Assembly: GCF_002531575.1 (NCBI RefSeq)
Contig: NZ_NWTI01000015.1
Coordinates: forward strand, 62,001-126,000
Length of the DNA stretch: 64,000 nucleotides
Direction: 5' to 3'
Origin: Bradyrhizobium sp. Y36
GTDB taxonomy: Bacteria > Pseudomonadota > Alphaproteobacteria > Rhizobiales > Xanthobacteraceae
Below the pieces are notes generated by a model. That model ran no database searches. It saw nothing but the letters and a program-made list of their open reading frames with translations, and was not told where the DNA came from. The position numbers were made by a program, and so were the translations under genes. The first letter of the stretch is position 1. Every line of letters starts with the position of its first letter. Of this stretch, positions 25,960-35,284 are shown in pieces.

Positions 25960-26136
25960 TCACCAGCCCCGAACCAGGGCGAACACGAGGAAGACGACGA
26001 ACGCCCAGAACGCCAATCCGGTGACCAGCGACGCGATGTCGCTTGGGCTGGGCTCGCCCACCTGTTGCAGCACCCATCGCCCCGGCGGCATGACGACGCG
26101 ATTGACGAGGAACGAGATCACATCGTCGTCGTCCAT
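25960..26136 (-). CDS. small single-span membrane protein
   Basis: 58 residues from ATG 26136 (MDDDDVISFLVNRVVMPPGR). The acidic N-terminus is followed by VGEPSPSDIASLVTG and one C-terminal hydrophobic helix (LAFWAFVVFLVFALVRGW), so the protein is likely tail-anchored in the inner membrane. An alternative start at 26154 adds six residues. The family is not recognised. It is 43 bp downstream of glmU on the same strand and may be co-transcribed; its end is 8 bp from the convergent small gene. Confidence 0.55.
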   Translation of the reverse strand: MDDDDVISFLVNRVVMPPGRWVLQQVGEPSPSDIASLVTGLAFWAFVVFLVFALVRGW

Positions 26137-26179
26137 CAGCGCGCCGTCCAACACCGGTCGGGCGCTGGCACTCGGCCGC

Positions 26180-27547
26180 TCACGTCTGCGGCTTCGTCTC
26201 GGTTTTCTTGCCGCCCGTCTTCATCTCGCGATAGCGCGCCGCGCCGCCTTCGCGGATGGTCTGCTGGTTGCGCTCCAGCGCCATGGCGTCGTCGGGCACG
26301 TCCTTCGTGATCACCGAGCCCGAGCCGATATAGGCGCCATTGCCGATCTTCACTGGGGCGACCAGCGAGGAATTGGTGCCGACGAAGGCGCCCTGCCCGA
26401 TCACCGTCTTGTGCTTCTTGAAGCCGTCGTAGTTGCAGGTGATGGTGCCGGCGCCGATGTTGGAATTGGCGCCGACCGTGGCATCGCCGATGTAGGAGAG
26501 ATGATTGACCTTGACGCCTGCCTCCAGCGTCGCCGCCTTGGTCTCCACGAAATTGCCGATCCGCGCGCCGTCGCCGAGCGAGGTGCCGGGCCGAAGCCGC
26601 GCATAGGGGCCGATCGAGACGTTCTTGCCGAGCTTGGTCTCGACGATATGCGAGAAGGAATGGATCACGGTGCCGTCGGCGATCGACACGCCGGGACCGA
26701 TCACCACGAACGGCTCGACGGTGACGTCCCTGCCGAACACGGTGTCGGCGGCGAGATAAACCGTCTCCGGCGCGATCAGCGTGACGCCGGCCTCCATCGC
26801 CGCCTTGCGCAAGCGGGTCTGCATCACGGCTTCGGCCTCGGCGAGCTGTGCCTTGGTGTTGATGCCGCGTACCTCGTCCTCGCCGGTCTCGATCACCACG
26901 GACTCCCATCCTTGCTTGCGGACGATCTCGACCGCGTCCGTCAGATAATATTCACCCTTGGAATTGGCATTGCCGATCTTCTCGAGGATCTCGAGCGCGC
27001 GGCGACCGTCGATCGCCATCACGCCGGCATTGCACAGATCGATCTTGCGCTCCTCCGCGCTGGCATCGGCCTGCTCGCGGATCGCCACCAGACGCTCGCC
27101 CTCGACGATGAAGCGGCCATAGCCGGTGGGATCGCCGGCACGAAAGCCAAGCGCGGCGATCGCGGCGCCCCTGGCGAGCGGCGCGCGCAGCCGCGCGAAA
27201 GTCTCGGCCGAGATCAGCGGCGTGTCGCCGAAGGCGATGAGCAGATCGTCCGCGCCACGCGCGATCGCCTCGCGTGCCGCCAGCACTGCATGGGCGGTGC
27301 CGAGCCGCTCGGACTGCACGAAGGTCAGTGCGTCGGGCCTGATCCGCTTCGCCTCGTCCGCGACCGCCTGGTGGTCGGGACCGATCACGACCGCGAGCGA
27401 GGTGCCGGTTCCCTTCGGGGCCGCGGCGAGCACGTGGCCCAGCAGCGTCTGCTGAGCGACGGGGTGCAGCACCTTCGGCAGGCTCGAGCGCATGCGCGTG
27501 CCTTCGCCGGCGGCGAGCACGATCGTGAGGCTGGAACGGGCGGTCAT
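26180..27547 (-). CDS. glmU: bifunctional UDP-N-acetylglucosamine pyrophosphorylase / glucosamine-1-phosphate N-acetyltransferase
   Basis: 455 residues. The N-terminal uridyltransferase has LAAGEGTRMRSSLPKVLHP (residues 11-29, the GxGTRM-x-K nucleotide site), FGDTPL and NAGVM. The C-terminal acetyltransferase is a left-handed beta-helix of hexapeptide repeats from about 250 to 435, with RPGTSLGDGARIGNFVETK and AGTITCNYDGFKKHKT carrying the active-site residues. It makes UDP-GlcNAc for peptidoglycan and LPS. It works directly after GlmS and GlmM in the pathway, and glmS is encoded nearby on the same strand, so the region is a small amino-sugar locus although not a tight operon. Confidence 0.96.
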   Translation of the reverse strand: MTARSSLTIVLAAGEGTRMRSSLPKVLHPVAQQTLLGHVLAAAPKGTGTSLAVVIGPDHQAVADEAKRIRPDALTFVQSERLGTAHAVLAAREAIARGADDLLIAFGDTPLISAETFARLRAPLARGAAIAALGFRAGDPTGYGRFIVEGERLVAIREQADASAEERKIDLCNAGVMAIDGRRALEILEKIGNANSKGEYYLTDAVEIVRKQGWESVVIETGEDEVRGINTKAQLAEAEAVMQTRLRKAAMEAGVTLIAPETVYLAADTVFGRDVTVEPFVVIGPGVSIADGTVIHSFSHIVETKLGKNVSIGPYARLRPGTSLGDGARIGNFVETKAATLEAGVKVNHLSYIGDATVGANSNIGAGTITCNYDGFKKHKTVIGQGAFVGTNSSLVAPVKIGNGAYIGSGSVITKDVPDDAMALERNQQTIREGGAARYREMKTGGKKTETKPQT

Positions 27548-27719
27548 CGAAATCCTGTCAGATTCGGCCGAATCAATTGGCGTGACGGGCGGCAGGCCAC
27601 CCTGAAATGCTCTCGCCTTGCTACCCCCGCAAACGCCCGGAATTCAAGTGCGACACGCTTTTCCTGTTAATGTTCCTTGATTGATTCGGGGAAGCTTCGG
27701 GGCTGGGCACTTAACGTTC

Positions 27720-29099
27720 ATGGCAAAGGATTCCGACCCACTGGCGGATGCCTTCGGCGCCAAGGAGACCGGCGGGCTGTTCTCCGGACTCTTGGCCGAG
27801 GAAAGCGCGTTCGACCGCCGCTTGATGTGGCGGCTGGGCTCGTGGGGCGTGGCGGCCGTCGGCGCCGTCACCATCGCAGTGATGGCCAACCAGGCCCAGC
27901 TCGGCTGGCGGCGTGACCAGGTCGCCTCGGCCGATCTTGCGCGCCAGGCCGACCGTCTCCAGATGCTGACCAAGGAGAGCCAGAACGAGGCGCGACGGCT
28001 CGCCGCCGCCATCGAGACGCTGAACAGCGATCGCGACCGGCTCTATTCGCGCGTCACCGTGCTGGAGCAAGGGCTCGATTCCGTCACCGGCGCCATCGCC
28101 AAGCAGACCAATCCGCCGCCGCAGGCCGGCAAGCCACAGGATGCTGTGCCCGCAGCTCCCAGCGTCGGGCCGGTCGCCTCGACACCCGCCACCGACAAGC
28201 CACGCACCGAGGCTGCAAAGGACACACCCGCGTCCAAGGAAGCGTTGAAGGAAACGTCGAAGGAAACCGTGAAGGAAGCGGCAAAGGAGCCGCCGAGCCC
28301 GCCGGCGCAGACAGCCGCGGCAGCCTCGCTCGTGCAGCAATCGCAGGCCATGAATTCGGCGTTGCCGACCATGCCGCTGGTGCCGTCCAAGTCGATCATG
28401 GCGCCGCCCGATCCGGCCGCGTCGAAATTGATGCAGCCCGAGGCAAACGAGAAGGCCGCCGAGAAGAAGGCCGAGTCGGCACCCGCGCCGTCGGAAGCAG
28501 TCATGGCCGCCGCCAAGCCGCCGGAAGCGGCCGAGAGCGAATCCCCCGCGATCGCGGTTCAGCAGACGCGTTTCGCGATCGATCTCGGCGGCGCCAATTC
28601 GGTCGACGGCCTGCGCGCGCTCTGGCGCGGCGTGACCAAATCGAATCCGGAAGTCGCAGCGCTGCGGCCGATCATCATGATCAAGGAAGGCACCACCGGG
28701 CTCGGCATGCAGCTACGCTTGGGTGCCGGCCCCCTGGTCAACGCCGCCGCGGCCGCAAAGTTCTGCGCGACCCTCGCCGAGAACGATCGTCACTGCGAGA
28801 CCACCGTGTTCGACGGCCAGCGCCTGTCGATGCGCGGCTCGGAAAAGGACAAGGGACAGGAGAAGTCCCAGGACAGGGTTCAGGAGAAGAACTCCGAGAA
28901 GAACCAGGACGCGGCTCCGCAAGCCGAAACCGCGCCCGTCGCAAAGCCCGAGAAGCCGGACAAGCGCCGCCGCAGCTATTCCTCGAAGCGCTCGTCGAGA
29001 CGCGAGGAGCCCGCGCCCGCCCCCGCGGCGCAGCCGGCGCCCGCCAAGCCGGAGACGGCCTCGGCGGCATCGACCCTGACGTCCTTTTTCAGGCGGTAG
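27720..29099 (+). CDS. membrane-anchored low-complexity protein with SPOR-like C-terminal domain
   Basis: 459 residues from ATG 27720 (MAKDSDPLADAFG). A single transmembrane helix (about 43-58) is followed by a coiled coil (ADLARQADRLQMLTKESQNE, about 75-120). A long Pro/Ala/Lys/Glu region contains near-repeats of KETxKE, and a folded segment (about 280-375; FAIDLGGANSVDGLRALWRG, MIKEGTTGLGMQLRLGAGPL) looks like a SPOR-type domain, which binds denuded peptidoglycan at division sites. A second basic low-complexity tail closes the protein. This suggests a periplasm-facing envelope or division protein. It diverges from glmU by 172 bp. Confidence 0.65.
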   Translation: MAKDSDPLADAFGAKETGGLFSGLLAEESAFDRRLMWRLGSWGVAAVGAVTIAVMANQAQLGWRRDQVASADLARQADRLQMLTKESQNEARRLAAAIETLNSDRDRLYSRVTVLEQGLDSVTGAIAKQTNPPPQAGKPQDAVPAAPSVGPVASTPATDKPRTEAAKDTPASKEALKETSKETVKEAAKEPPSPPAQTAAAASLVQQSQAMNSALPTMPLVPSKSIMAPPDPAASKLMQPEANEKAAEKKAESAPAPSEAVMAAAKPPEAAESESPAIAVQQTRFAIDLGGANSVDGLRALWRGVTKSNPEVAALRPIIMIKEGTTGLGMQLRLGAGPLVNAAAAAKFCATLAENDRHCETTVFDGQRLSMRGSEKDKGQEKSQDRVQEKNSEKNQDAAPQAETAPVAKPEKPDKRRRSYSSKRSSRREEPAPAPAAQPAPAKPETASAASTLTSFFRR

Positions 29100-29175
29100 G
29101 AAAGGTTCGCGCGGCTCGGATCAGATCGCTTCCGGCGACAGTATCGCTCTTGCGCGGATACGATCTTGAGAACGC

Positions 29176-29394
29176 CTACTCGTACAGCATACCCGCCCGC
29201 ATCAAGGCAGCCGCGTGTCGCCACGGGTTTCCGTCAGCAGGATGATGCGAGTCGCGCGCCCACGCCGCCATTGCTTCGAGCAAGTCGGCGAGATCGACAT
29301 TCGCACCGCCTTTTGCACCCGTTTGCAATTCGTTGCGCATCGCCGCCACGAACTCGATAGAGCTCACCCGGTCTTGAACCTGCTCCACATACAT
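29176..29394 (-). CDS. small hypothetical protein
   Basis: 72 residues from ATG 29394 (MYVEQVQDRVSSIEFVAAMR). It is soluble, mostly helical, and ends NPWRHAAALMRAGMLYE. The frame is open upstream to 29556 and the sequence just before the ATG (RIVDRALSFAEERAE) also looks protein-like, so the real start may be earlier and not ATG; a longer form would overlap the divergent gene at 29531. An AGAAGAG about nine bases before the ATG is a possible ribosome site. Family unknown. Confidence 0.45.
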   Translation of the reverse strand: MYVEQVQDRVSSIEFVAAMRNELQTGAKGGANVDLADLLEAMAAWARDSHHPADGNPWRHAAALMRAGMLYE

Positions 29395-29530
29395 TTCAGC
29401 ACGCTCTTCTGCGAAGGACAGCGCGCGATCAACGATCCTGATTGAACCAGTCCGGCTGGCATACGCGCGATGGACAGAAAAGTTCGTCTGCCCTGTTGCC
29501 CCCCTCTCCCATCCCGACCATATTGCGCCC

Positions 29531-29911
29531 ATGACAAAAAAGCCCTTCCGCCTCACGCCCTATCAGGTGCAGTTCCTGCTCGTCGTCGGCTTCGCGTCCG
29601 TCGGCTATGCGCTTTATCTGCGCTATCTCGCGATCGAGCTGTCGCAGACCGCGCTCGCCTGCGACGCCGGGCTTCAGACGCTGCTCTGCAAGGGGCGCGC
29701 GGTCTCGACCGTGCTGTTCAAGAATTCGGTGTTCGGAATCGTCGCGCTGGTGGTTGCGACGCTGAACCTGATGCGGCCGTCGATCGTGCTGCTCACCGTC
29801 GGCATTGTCGCCGCCGGGCTCGGCATCGTGCTCTACAACGTCGTGCTGTCGGGCCTTGCGATCGGCCTGTTCATTCTTGGGTTTGCTCGGCCCGCGCCCG
29901 CCACAGCGTGA
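29531..29911 (+). CDS. four-helix membrane protein of unknown function
   Basis: 126 residues with four hydrophobic segments (about 11-30, 60-80, 84-100, 104-120). Two Cys (in LACDAGLQTLLCKGRAV, about 43 and 52) lie in the first extracytoplasmic loop. The size, four-helix layout and paired Cys recall DsbB/VKOR-type proteins, but no CxxC is present and I do not assign that function. The last 41 bases overlap the convergent GH17 gene. It begins close to the small minus-strand ORF. Confidence 0.65.
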   Translation: MTKKPFRLTPYQVQFLLVVGFASVGYALYLRYLAIELSQTALACDAGLQTLLCKGRAVSTVLFKNSVFGIVALVVATLNLMRPSIVLLTVGIVAAGLGIVLYNVVLSGLAIGLFILGFARPAPATA

Positions 29912-31487
29912 GCGCGAACAAGAGGTAGATCGCGCAGGTCCACAGCGACTGCCAATTGTCGCGGCCCTCGTTGAACAGCACGAAGACGGCCGACAGCGCC
30001 AGCACGCCCGCGAACACCGATTCCGCGATCGGACGCTGGCCGATCTGCGGCCGGTTCAGCATCAGAAGCGCGAACGGAACCACCGCCATCGTCAGCGAGG
30101 CGTAGGGGAAATCCTTGTAGCGCGGGTCGAACACGAAGCCGAGTGCGGTCGCGGCCGCGATCACGGCTGTCACCGCCAGCGTCAGGCCGAGCACGGCGGT
30201 GAGCTTCGACCATTTGCGGCCCTCGCGCGGGCCGAGCAGATCGAGGAAGGTCGGCAGGCTGCGGCCGATCACCATCGCCTGCGCGCAGAAGATCGGCGAC
30301 AGGATGCCGGCCAAAAGCAGCGCGCCCCAGAGCAGCCAGCCGGCGATGCCGTAGCTCTCGTAATACATCTTGTCGGCGCCGATCCCGAGCAGGCTGCCCG
30401 CCGTCGTCGCCGAGATGCCGACGCCGAGCCAGGCCGAGAAGCGCGGCGTCCACGGCCTCCGGCGCAGCGTGACGAGCGCGACCGCGAATACCAGCACGGA
30501 AAGGCCCATGCCCGCGCCCATGTACCATTTCCAGTACGGGAAATTGCTGATCGGCTCGCCGGGCGGATATTTCAGGCTCCGGCGCACCGAGTCGTACAGG
30601 CCCCAATAGCCGCCGACGGTGCCCTCCAGCCTGCGCTTCCAGGGCTGGTCGTAGGACTCGATCAGATTGACGCGGAACTTCTGCGACTTGGCAAGGCCGA
30701 GGATTTCCGAGACCACGCGCGCCTGGTTGGTGCGTGACGGCAGCGCGCCGTCGCGCATTCGTCCTTCGCTCGGCCAGCCGGTTTCGCCGATCAGGATTTC
30801 CTTGCCGGGAAACGCCACCACCATGCGCTCGCGGATCTGTTCGACATGAGCGGAGGCGAATTTCGCCTTGACCGGGAAATCCTCCCAATACGGCAGGATG
30901 TGGATGGTGACGAAGTCGACGGCGTCATAGACCTCGCGGTTCTTCAGCCAGTATTCCCACACGTCGGCATAGGTGACGGGCACGCTGACCTGTGTCTTCA
31001 CCAGGCGGATGATGGAGACGAGGTCCGCCGTCGTCATCTCGCCGCGCAGCAACACCTCGTTGCCAACGATGACCGCGGTGATCACGTCGGGGAATTGCTT
31101 GGTGAGGCGGATGGCAAGCCCCGCCTGCTCGTAGTTCTTGGCGCGGTTGCTGGAGAGCCAGATGCCCTGCAGCACCTTTAGCCCGCCGACCTTGGCGGCG
31201 ATCGCCGGCACCTGGTCGAGCCCGTTCTCCATCGAATAGGTCCGGACGCAGTCGGTGATCTCCTTGAGCTGGCGCAGGTCCTGCTCGATCTGCTCGGCCT
31301 CGATATGGGTCCACGCCTCCAGCGGCGTCTGCTCGCCGCGGAACGGCGCGTAGGAGACGCATTGAACCTTGTCGGCGGGATCGATCGGAGCGCGCGCGAG
31401 CGTGATCGGCGTCGCCAGCCACCACCACACGGCAGCAATCGCACCCAGTGAAACGAGCAGAAGCGCCAGTGGCGTACGAAGTGAAAT
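29871..31487 (-). CDS. ndvC: GH17-domain membrane protein, NdvC-like (beta-glucan transglycosylase/branching)
   Basis: 538 residues if translation begins at the ATT at 31485-31487. The N-terminus is then a signal anchor (LRTPLALLLLVSLGAIAAVWWW). A GH17-type domain follows, with the acid/base Glu in VIVGNEVLLRGE (about 144) and the nucleophile Glu in LIGETGWPSEG (about 235). Eight or so transmembrane helices fill residues about 325-530. Bradyrhizobium NdvC is a membrane protein of this class needed for the beta-(1,6) linkages of cyclic beta-(1,3),(1,6)-glucans. The only standard start, GTG 31430, would cut the signal anchor in half; GGAGG lies nine bases before the ATT. The small secreted gene and the NdvB-like gene are divergent from it. 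Confidence 0.8.
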   Translation of the reverse strand: MSLRTPLALLLVSLGAIAAVWWWLATPITLARAPIDPADKVQCVSYAPFRGEQTPLEAWTHIEAEQIEQDLRQLKEITDCVRTYSMENGLDQVPAIAAKVGGLKVLQGIWLSSNRAKNYEQAGLAIRLTKQFPDVITAVIVGNEVLLRGEMTTADLVSIIRLVKTQVSVPVTYADVWEYWLKNREVYDAVDFVTIHILPYWEDFPVKAKFASAHVEQIRERMVVAFPGKEILIGETGWPSEGRMRDGALPSRTNQARVVSEILGLAKSQKFRVNLIESYDQPWKRRLEGTVGGYWGLYDSVRRSLKYPPGEPISNFPYWKWYMGAGMGLSVLVFAVALVTLRRRPWTPRFSAWLGVGISATTAGSLLGIGADKMYYESYGIAGWLLWGALLLAGILSPIFCAQAMVIGRSLPTFLDLLGPREGRKWSKLTAVLGLTLAVTAVIAAATALGFVFDPRYKDFPYASLTMAVVPFALLMLNRPQIGQRPIAESVFAGVLALSAVFVLFNEGRDNWQSLWTCAIYLLFALTLWRARAEQTQE

Positions 31488-31788
31488 CGGTTCCGTCCTC
31501 CGCGAAGGGTCCGTCGATTACCTGCTTGCACGCCGTCTGCCAAGGGGGTGTCGGGGCGGGTGTCCGAATGCCGATCCATTCCTGCGGATCCGCTCCTGTC
31601 CCAAAGGAATGGGGCTGCGGCGGTTCGACCGGGACCTAGCATCGTGACTTTGCTGGACAAAATTCCAAATACAGGTCATGGACTCCGAAAGACTTTTCCG
31701 CCGCATTGGAGACCCATTTGGACGCCATCACCGGTGCGTCCGCGGGATCCTCCTGACGCGGACGGGCAGCGGATACATTGGGGAATTC

Positions 31789-32382
31789 ATGCGGCAACGG
31801 GTGTTCGAGTCACGAAATGCGGTCCTGCGGCAGTTCGCCGCCACCTTGGCCGTTTCCTCCCTTCTCCTTCTCGCCGGTCTCTGTGGCGCCTCGGCCCAGA
31901 GCGGCACGCCGGCCCCCGACCAGGGCAAGGCCGCCGCCCAGCCCGCCGACGCCGCCAAGGACGCCGCCCAGAACCAGCGCCGCACCGACGAGTTCGCCGA
32001 GGCCGCCCAGGTCATCAACGGCCCGGCCGGTAATCCCGAATGCGTCTGGCTCGGCCGGCGCGTGGTGCGGCTGATGTGGCGGGATGACCTCGATACCGCG
32101 TTCCGCCACCTCGACCTCTATGACCGCTTTGGCTGCCCCGGCGGCCACATCCAGGCCGCGTTCCGCTGCCTGACCCGGTTCGGCGGCCAGATCGATCCCA
32201 AGGTCGCCGAGACCCTCGACAGCCGTGTGCACGCCTGCTGGATCAATCCGGCGGCCCAGCCGCAGCAGGCGGCGGCCGCGGCGTCGCAGCCGGCAGCACC
32301 GGCCTCAGGCAATCCGCCGGCTCCGCAGCCGGCCGCGAGCCCCTCGCCTGCGGCCAGCCCGTCCCCGGCGCCCCCGAAATAG
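31789..32382 (+). CDS. small secreted protein between the NdvC- and NdvB-like genes (candidate ndvD)
   Basis: 197 residues from ATG 31789. A signal peptide (about 12-36, LAVSSLLLLAGLCGASAQ) is followed by an Ala/Asp/Lys-rich stretch. The conserved core is about 58-145, with four Cys in NPECVWLGRRVVRLMWRD, RFGCPGGHIQAAFRCLTRFG and VHACWINPAAQ. The tail is a Pro/Ala/Gln low-complexity region. A third Bradyrhizobium glucan gene, ndvD, has been reported near ndvB and ndvC; position alone suggests this could be it, and I leave the symbol blank. Likely periplasmic, with disulfides. Confidence 0.7.
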   Translation: MRQRVFESRNAVLRQFAATLAVSSLLLLAGLCGASAQSGTPAPDQGKAAAQPADAAKDAAQNQRRTDEFAEAAQVINGPAGNPECVWLGRRVVRLMWRDDLDTAFRHLDLYDRFGCPGGHIQAAFRCLTRFGGQIDPKVAETLDSRVHACWINPAAQPQQAAAAASQPAAPASGNPPAPQPAASPSPAASPSPAPPK

Positions 32383-32614
32383 CGCAAGGTCTTAAGTCCC
32401 TGCTCGTTTCAGCTGTCGTTCAGGAACGATCGGCCATAGACGCGGTTGGCACTGCCACGCGTCGTCTCGAAAAGGCCATGCCCTGATAAGGACATGAGGC
32501 CATGACAGTTGAGAAACCGCGCGGCAGAGGTATGCTCCCTTTGCCGCGGACTTGGTCGGATCTCGGGGTCGGATCCGCTTCCCTGCCCCCTCAGCCCCTT
32601 TTGGTTTAGCCGCG

Positions 32615-35278
32615 ATGCGCGTTGTCGCCGCCGTTTTGTTGCTCGTGTCCGCGCTTCACGCCGGCATCTGGGGAGTCTTGCGCGACAAGGAACCCGCGCC
32701 GGATTTCAAGGGCCTGATCCCGAGCCTGTCCTATACGCCGTTCGAACCGGGCCATGTCGTCGACATCAACGCCGACCCCGACAAGATTCGCGCGGACATG
32801 AAGAAGCTCTCGACTCTCACGCGAGCGATCCGGTCCTACTCCGCGACCGAAGGCAACGAACTGGTGCCGCCGATCGCCGCCGAGTTCGGCCTCAAGGTCA
32901 CGGTCGGCGCCTGGATCGACAAGGACGAGGATCGCAACGGGCGTGAGATCAAGGCCGCCATCGAGCTCGCCCGCAAGAATGGCAACGTGATCGGCGTCGT
33001 GGTCGGCAATGAGGTGATCTTCCGCGGCGAGCAGAAGGTCGAGGACCTCATCGACAAGATCAAGAAGGTCAAGGGCGCGGTCCGCGTTCCCGTCACGACG
33101 GGCGAGATCTGGAACATCTGGCGCGATTTTCCGGACCTTGCCTCCAGCGTCGATTTCATCGCCGCGCACGTGCTGCCTTATTGGGAAAACTTCCGCTCCG
33201 ACCAGGCGGTGGATCAAGCGGTTGATCGTTACGAACTCTTGCGCAAATTGTTTCCCGGCAAGCGCATCGTGATCGCCGAGTTCGGCTGGCCGAGCGCGGG
33301 CTACAACCTGCGTAGCGCCGACCCCGGTCCATTCAAGCAAGCCCTGACCTTGCGCAACTTCGTCAGCCGCGCCGAAGCGATGGGCATGGACTACAACATC
33401 GTCGAAGCCATCGATCAGCCTTGGAAGTTCAACGAGGGCGGCGTCGGTCCGTACTGGGGCATCCTCAACGCCAGCCGCGAGCCGAAATTCGCCTGGACCG
33501 GTCCGGTCGAGAATCCCGATTATTGGAAGCTGATGGCGATCGCCCTCTTGGTCGGCATCCTGCTGTCGCTGCCGATCCTGCGGATCGAAAAGCCAACCGC
33601 GAAGCAGGCCTTCCTGCTGTCGGCGACGGCCAACGGCGTCGGCGCCTGGGTCGCGACCGTGTTCGCCTTCTGGAACAGCCACTACTTCCTCTTCGGCTCG
33701 GCCTTCGCGCTGACCCTCGGCATGATCCTGCTGGTTCCCCTCGTCCTCATCGCGATGGCGCGCATCGACGAGATCGCGGCCGTCGCCTTCGGCCGGCCGC
33801 CGCAACGGCTGATCACCAAGGACAAGCCGGTCGAGAACGTGCCCGAGGGTTATTGCCCGAAGGTCTCGATCCACATCCCCGCCTATTTCGAGCCGGTCGA
33901 CATGCTCAAGCAGACGCTGGATGCGTTGGCGCGGCTGAACTATCCGAACTACGAATGCGTCGTCATCATCAACAACACGCCGGATCCCGCGTTCTGGCAG
34001 CCGATCCAGGACCATTGCCGCGCGCTCGGTGAGCGCTTCAAGTTCATCAACGCCGAGAAGGTGCAGGGCTTCAAGGCCGGTGCGCTGCGCATTGCGATGG
34101 ACCGCACCGCGGCGGACGCCGAGATCATCGGCATCCTCGATGCCGACTATGTCGTCGAGCCCGACTGGCTGAAGGACATCGTCCCCGCCTTCGCCGATCC
34201 GCGCGTGGGCCTCGTGCAGGCGCCGCAGGAGCATCGCGACGGCGACCTGTCGATCATGCACTACATCATGAACGGCGAATATGCCGGCTTCTTCGACATC
34301 GGCATGGTCCAGCGCAACGAGCTCAACGCCGTCATCGTGCACGGCACGATGTGCCTGATCCGCCGCGCCGCGATGGACATGGCCGGCGGCTGGTCGTCCG
34401 ACACGATCTGCGAGGATAGCGATCTCGGCCTTGCGATCCAGGAGCTCGGCTGGACCACCCACTACACCAACACCCGCTACGGCGCAGGCCTGCTGCCCGA
34501 CACCTACGAGGCCTTCAAGAAGCAGCGGCATCGCTGGGCCTATGGCGGCCTGCAGATCGTCAAGAAGCACTGGCGCCGCTTCCTGCCCGGCGCGAGCCGG
34601 CTGACCGCCGACCAGAAGCGCGAATACGGCCTCGGCTGGCTGAACTGGCTGGGCGCCGAGAGCCTCGGCGTCGTCGTGGCGCTGCTCAACCTCGTCTGGG
34701 TGCCGATCGTCGCGTTTGCCGACATCGCCATCCCCGACAAGATCCTGACGCTGCCGATCATCGGCGCCTTCATCGTCTCGCTGGCGCACTTCCTGTCGAT
34801 GTACCGCGCCCGCGTCGCCATCAAGCCCGGCCAGATGCTGGGCGCCATGATCGCGGCGATGAGCGTGCAATGGACGGTGTCGCGCGCGGTGGCGCAGGGC
34901 CTGATCACCGAGCACATCGCCTTCGCCCGCACCTCCAAGGGCGGCCTCAGCAGGATGTCGATCGAGTTCCAGGCGTTTTGGGAGGCCGTGATCGGCACCC
35001 TGCTCCTGGTCGGCGCCGGCGTGCTGATCGTGACCAACAGCTTCCGCCAGATCACCGAGATCTACATCTTCGCCGGCGTGCTGGTGCTGCAGAGCCTGCC
35101 GTTCCTGGCCGCCGTCGCCATCGCCATCCTCGAGCTCAGCCGGATCAACTCGTTCCAGTTCTGGCACGACAGCGCGATCCGCACCGCCGAGCTGATCGGC
35201 CTGCGCCCGGTCGCGCTGCCCCACCCGGGCGGCACGCCGCAGCCGGTGCCGAACGAGGTGCGGCGGGAGACGAAGTAA
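32615..35278 (+). CDS. ndvB: cyclic beta-(1,3),(1,6)-glucan synthase, NdvB-like (GH17-GT2 fusion)
   Basis: 887 residues. A signal anchor (1-20) is followed by a periplasmic GH17 domain with Glu133 in VVVGNEVIFRGE and Glu222 in VIAEFGWPSAG. Two transmembrane helices are followed by a cytoplasmic GT2 domain: IHIPAYFEP, DADYVVEPD (509-517), CEDSDLG (599-605) and the processive QRHRW (637-641). Further helices close the protein. The GT2 half would polymerise glucose from UDP-glucose and the GH17 half would cyclise or branch it outside; this pairing is the Bradyrhizobium NdvB design, used in osmoadaptation and nodulation. ATG 32615 begins MRVVAAVLLLVSALHAG. A 232-bp gap separates it from the upstream secreted-protein gene. 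Confidence 0.88.
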   Translation: MRVVAAVLLLVSALHAGIWGVLRDKEPAPDFKGLIPSLSYTPFEPGHVVDINADPDKIRADMKKLSTLTRAIRSYSATEGNELVPPIAAEFGLKVTVGAWIDKDEDRNGREIKAAIELARKNGNVIGVVVGNEVIFRGEQKVEDLIDKIKKVKGAVRVPVTTGEIWNIWRDFPDLASSVDFIAAHVLPYWENFRSDQAVDQAVDRYELLRKLFPGKRIVIAEFGWPSAGYNLRSADPGPFKQALTLRNFVSRAEAMGMDYNIVEAIDQPWKFNEGGVGPYWGILNASREPKFAWTGPVENPDYWKLMAIALLVGILLSLPILRIEKPTAKQAFLLSATANGVGAWVATVFAFWNSHYFLFGSAFALTLGMILLVPLVLIAMARIDEIAAVAFGRPPQRLITKDKPVENVPEGYCPKVSIHIPAYFEPVDMLKQTLDALARLNYPNYECVVIINNTPDPAFWQPIQDHCRALGERFKFINAEKVQGFKAGALRIAMDRTAADAEIIGILDADYVVEPDWLKDIVPAFADPRVGLVQAPQEHRDGDLSIMHYIMNGEYAGFFDIGMVQRNELNAVIVHGTMCLIRRAAMDMAGGWSSDTICEDSDLGLAIQELGWTTHYTNTRYGAGLLPDTYEAFKKQRHRWAYGGLQIVKKHWRRFLPGASRLTADQKREYGLGWLNWLGAESLGVVVALLNLVWVPIVAFADIAIPDKILTLPIIGAFIVSLAHFLSMYRARVAIKPGQMLGAMIAAMSVQWTVSRAVAQGLITEHIAFARTSKGGLSRMSIEFQAFWEAVIGTLLLVGAGVLIVTNSFRQITEIYIFAGVLVLQSLPFLAAVAIAILELSRINSFQFWHDSAIRTAELIGLRPVALPHPGGTPQPVPNEVRRETK

Positions 35279-35284
35279 TCGCCC

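Noticed and set aside
32503..32610. 35-codon ORF just before the NdvB-like start as a possible leader peptide
   Set aside because: No amino-acid bias linked to the gene, no terminator or alternative hairpins between it and ndvB, and no clear ribosome site.
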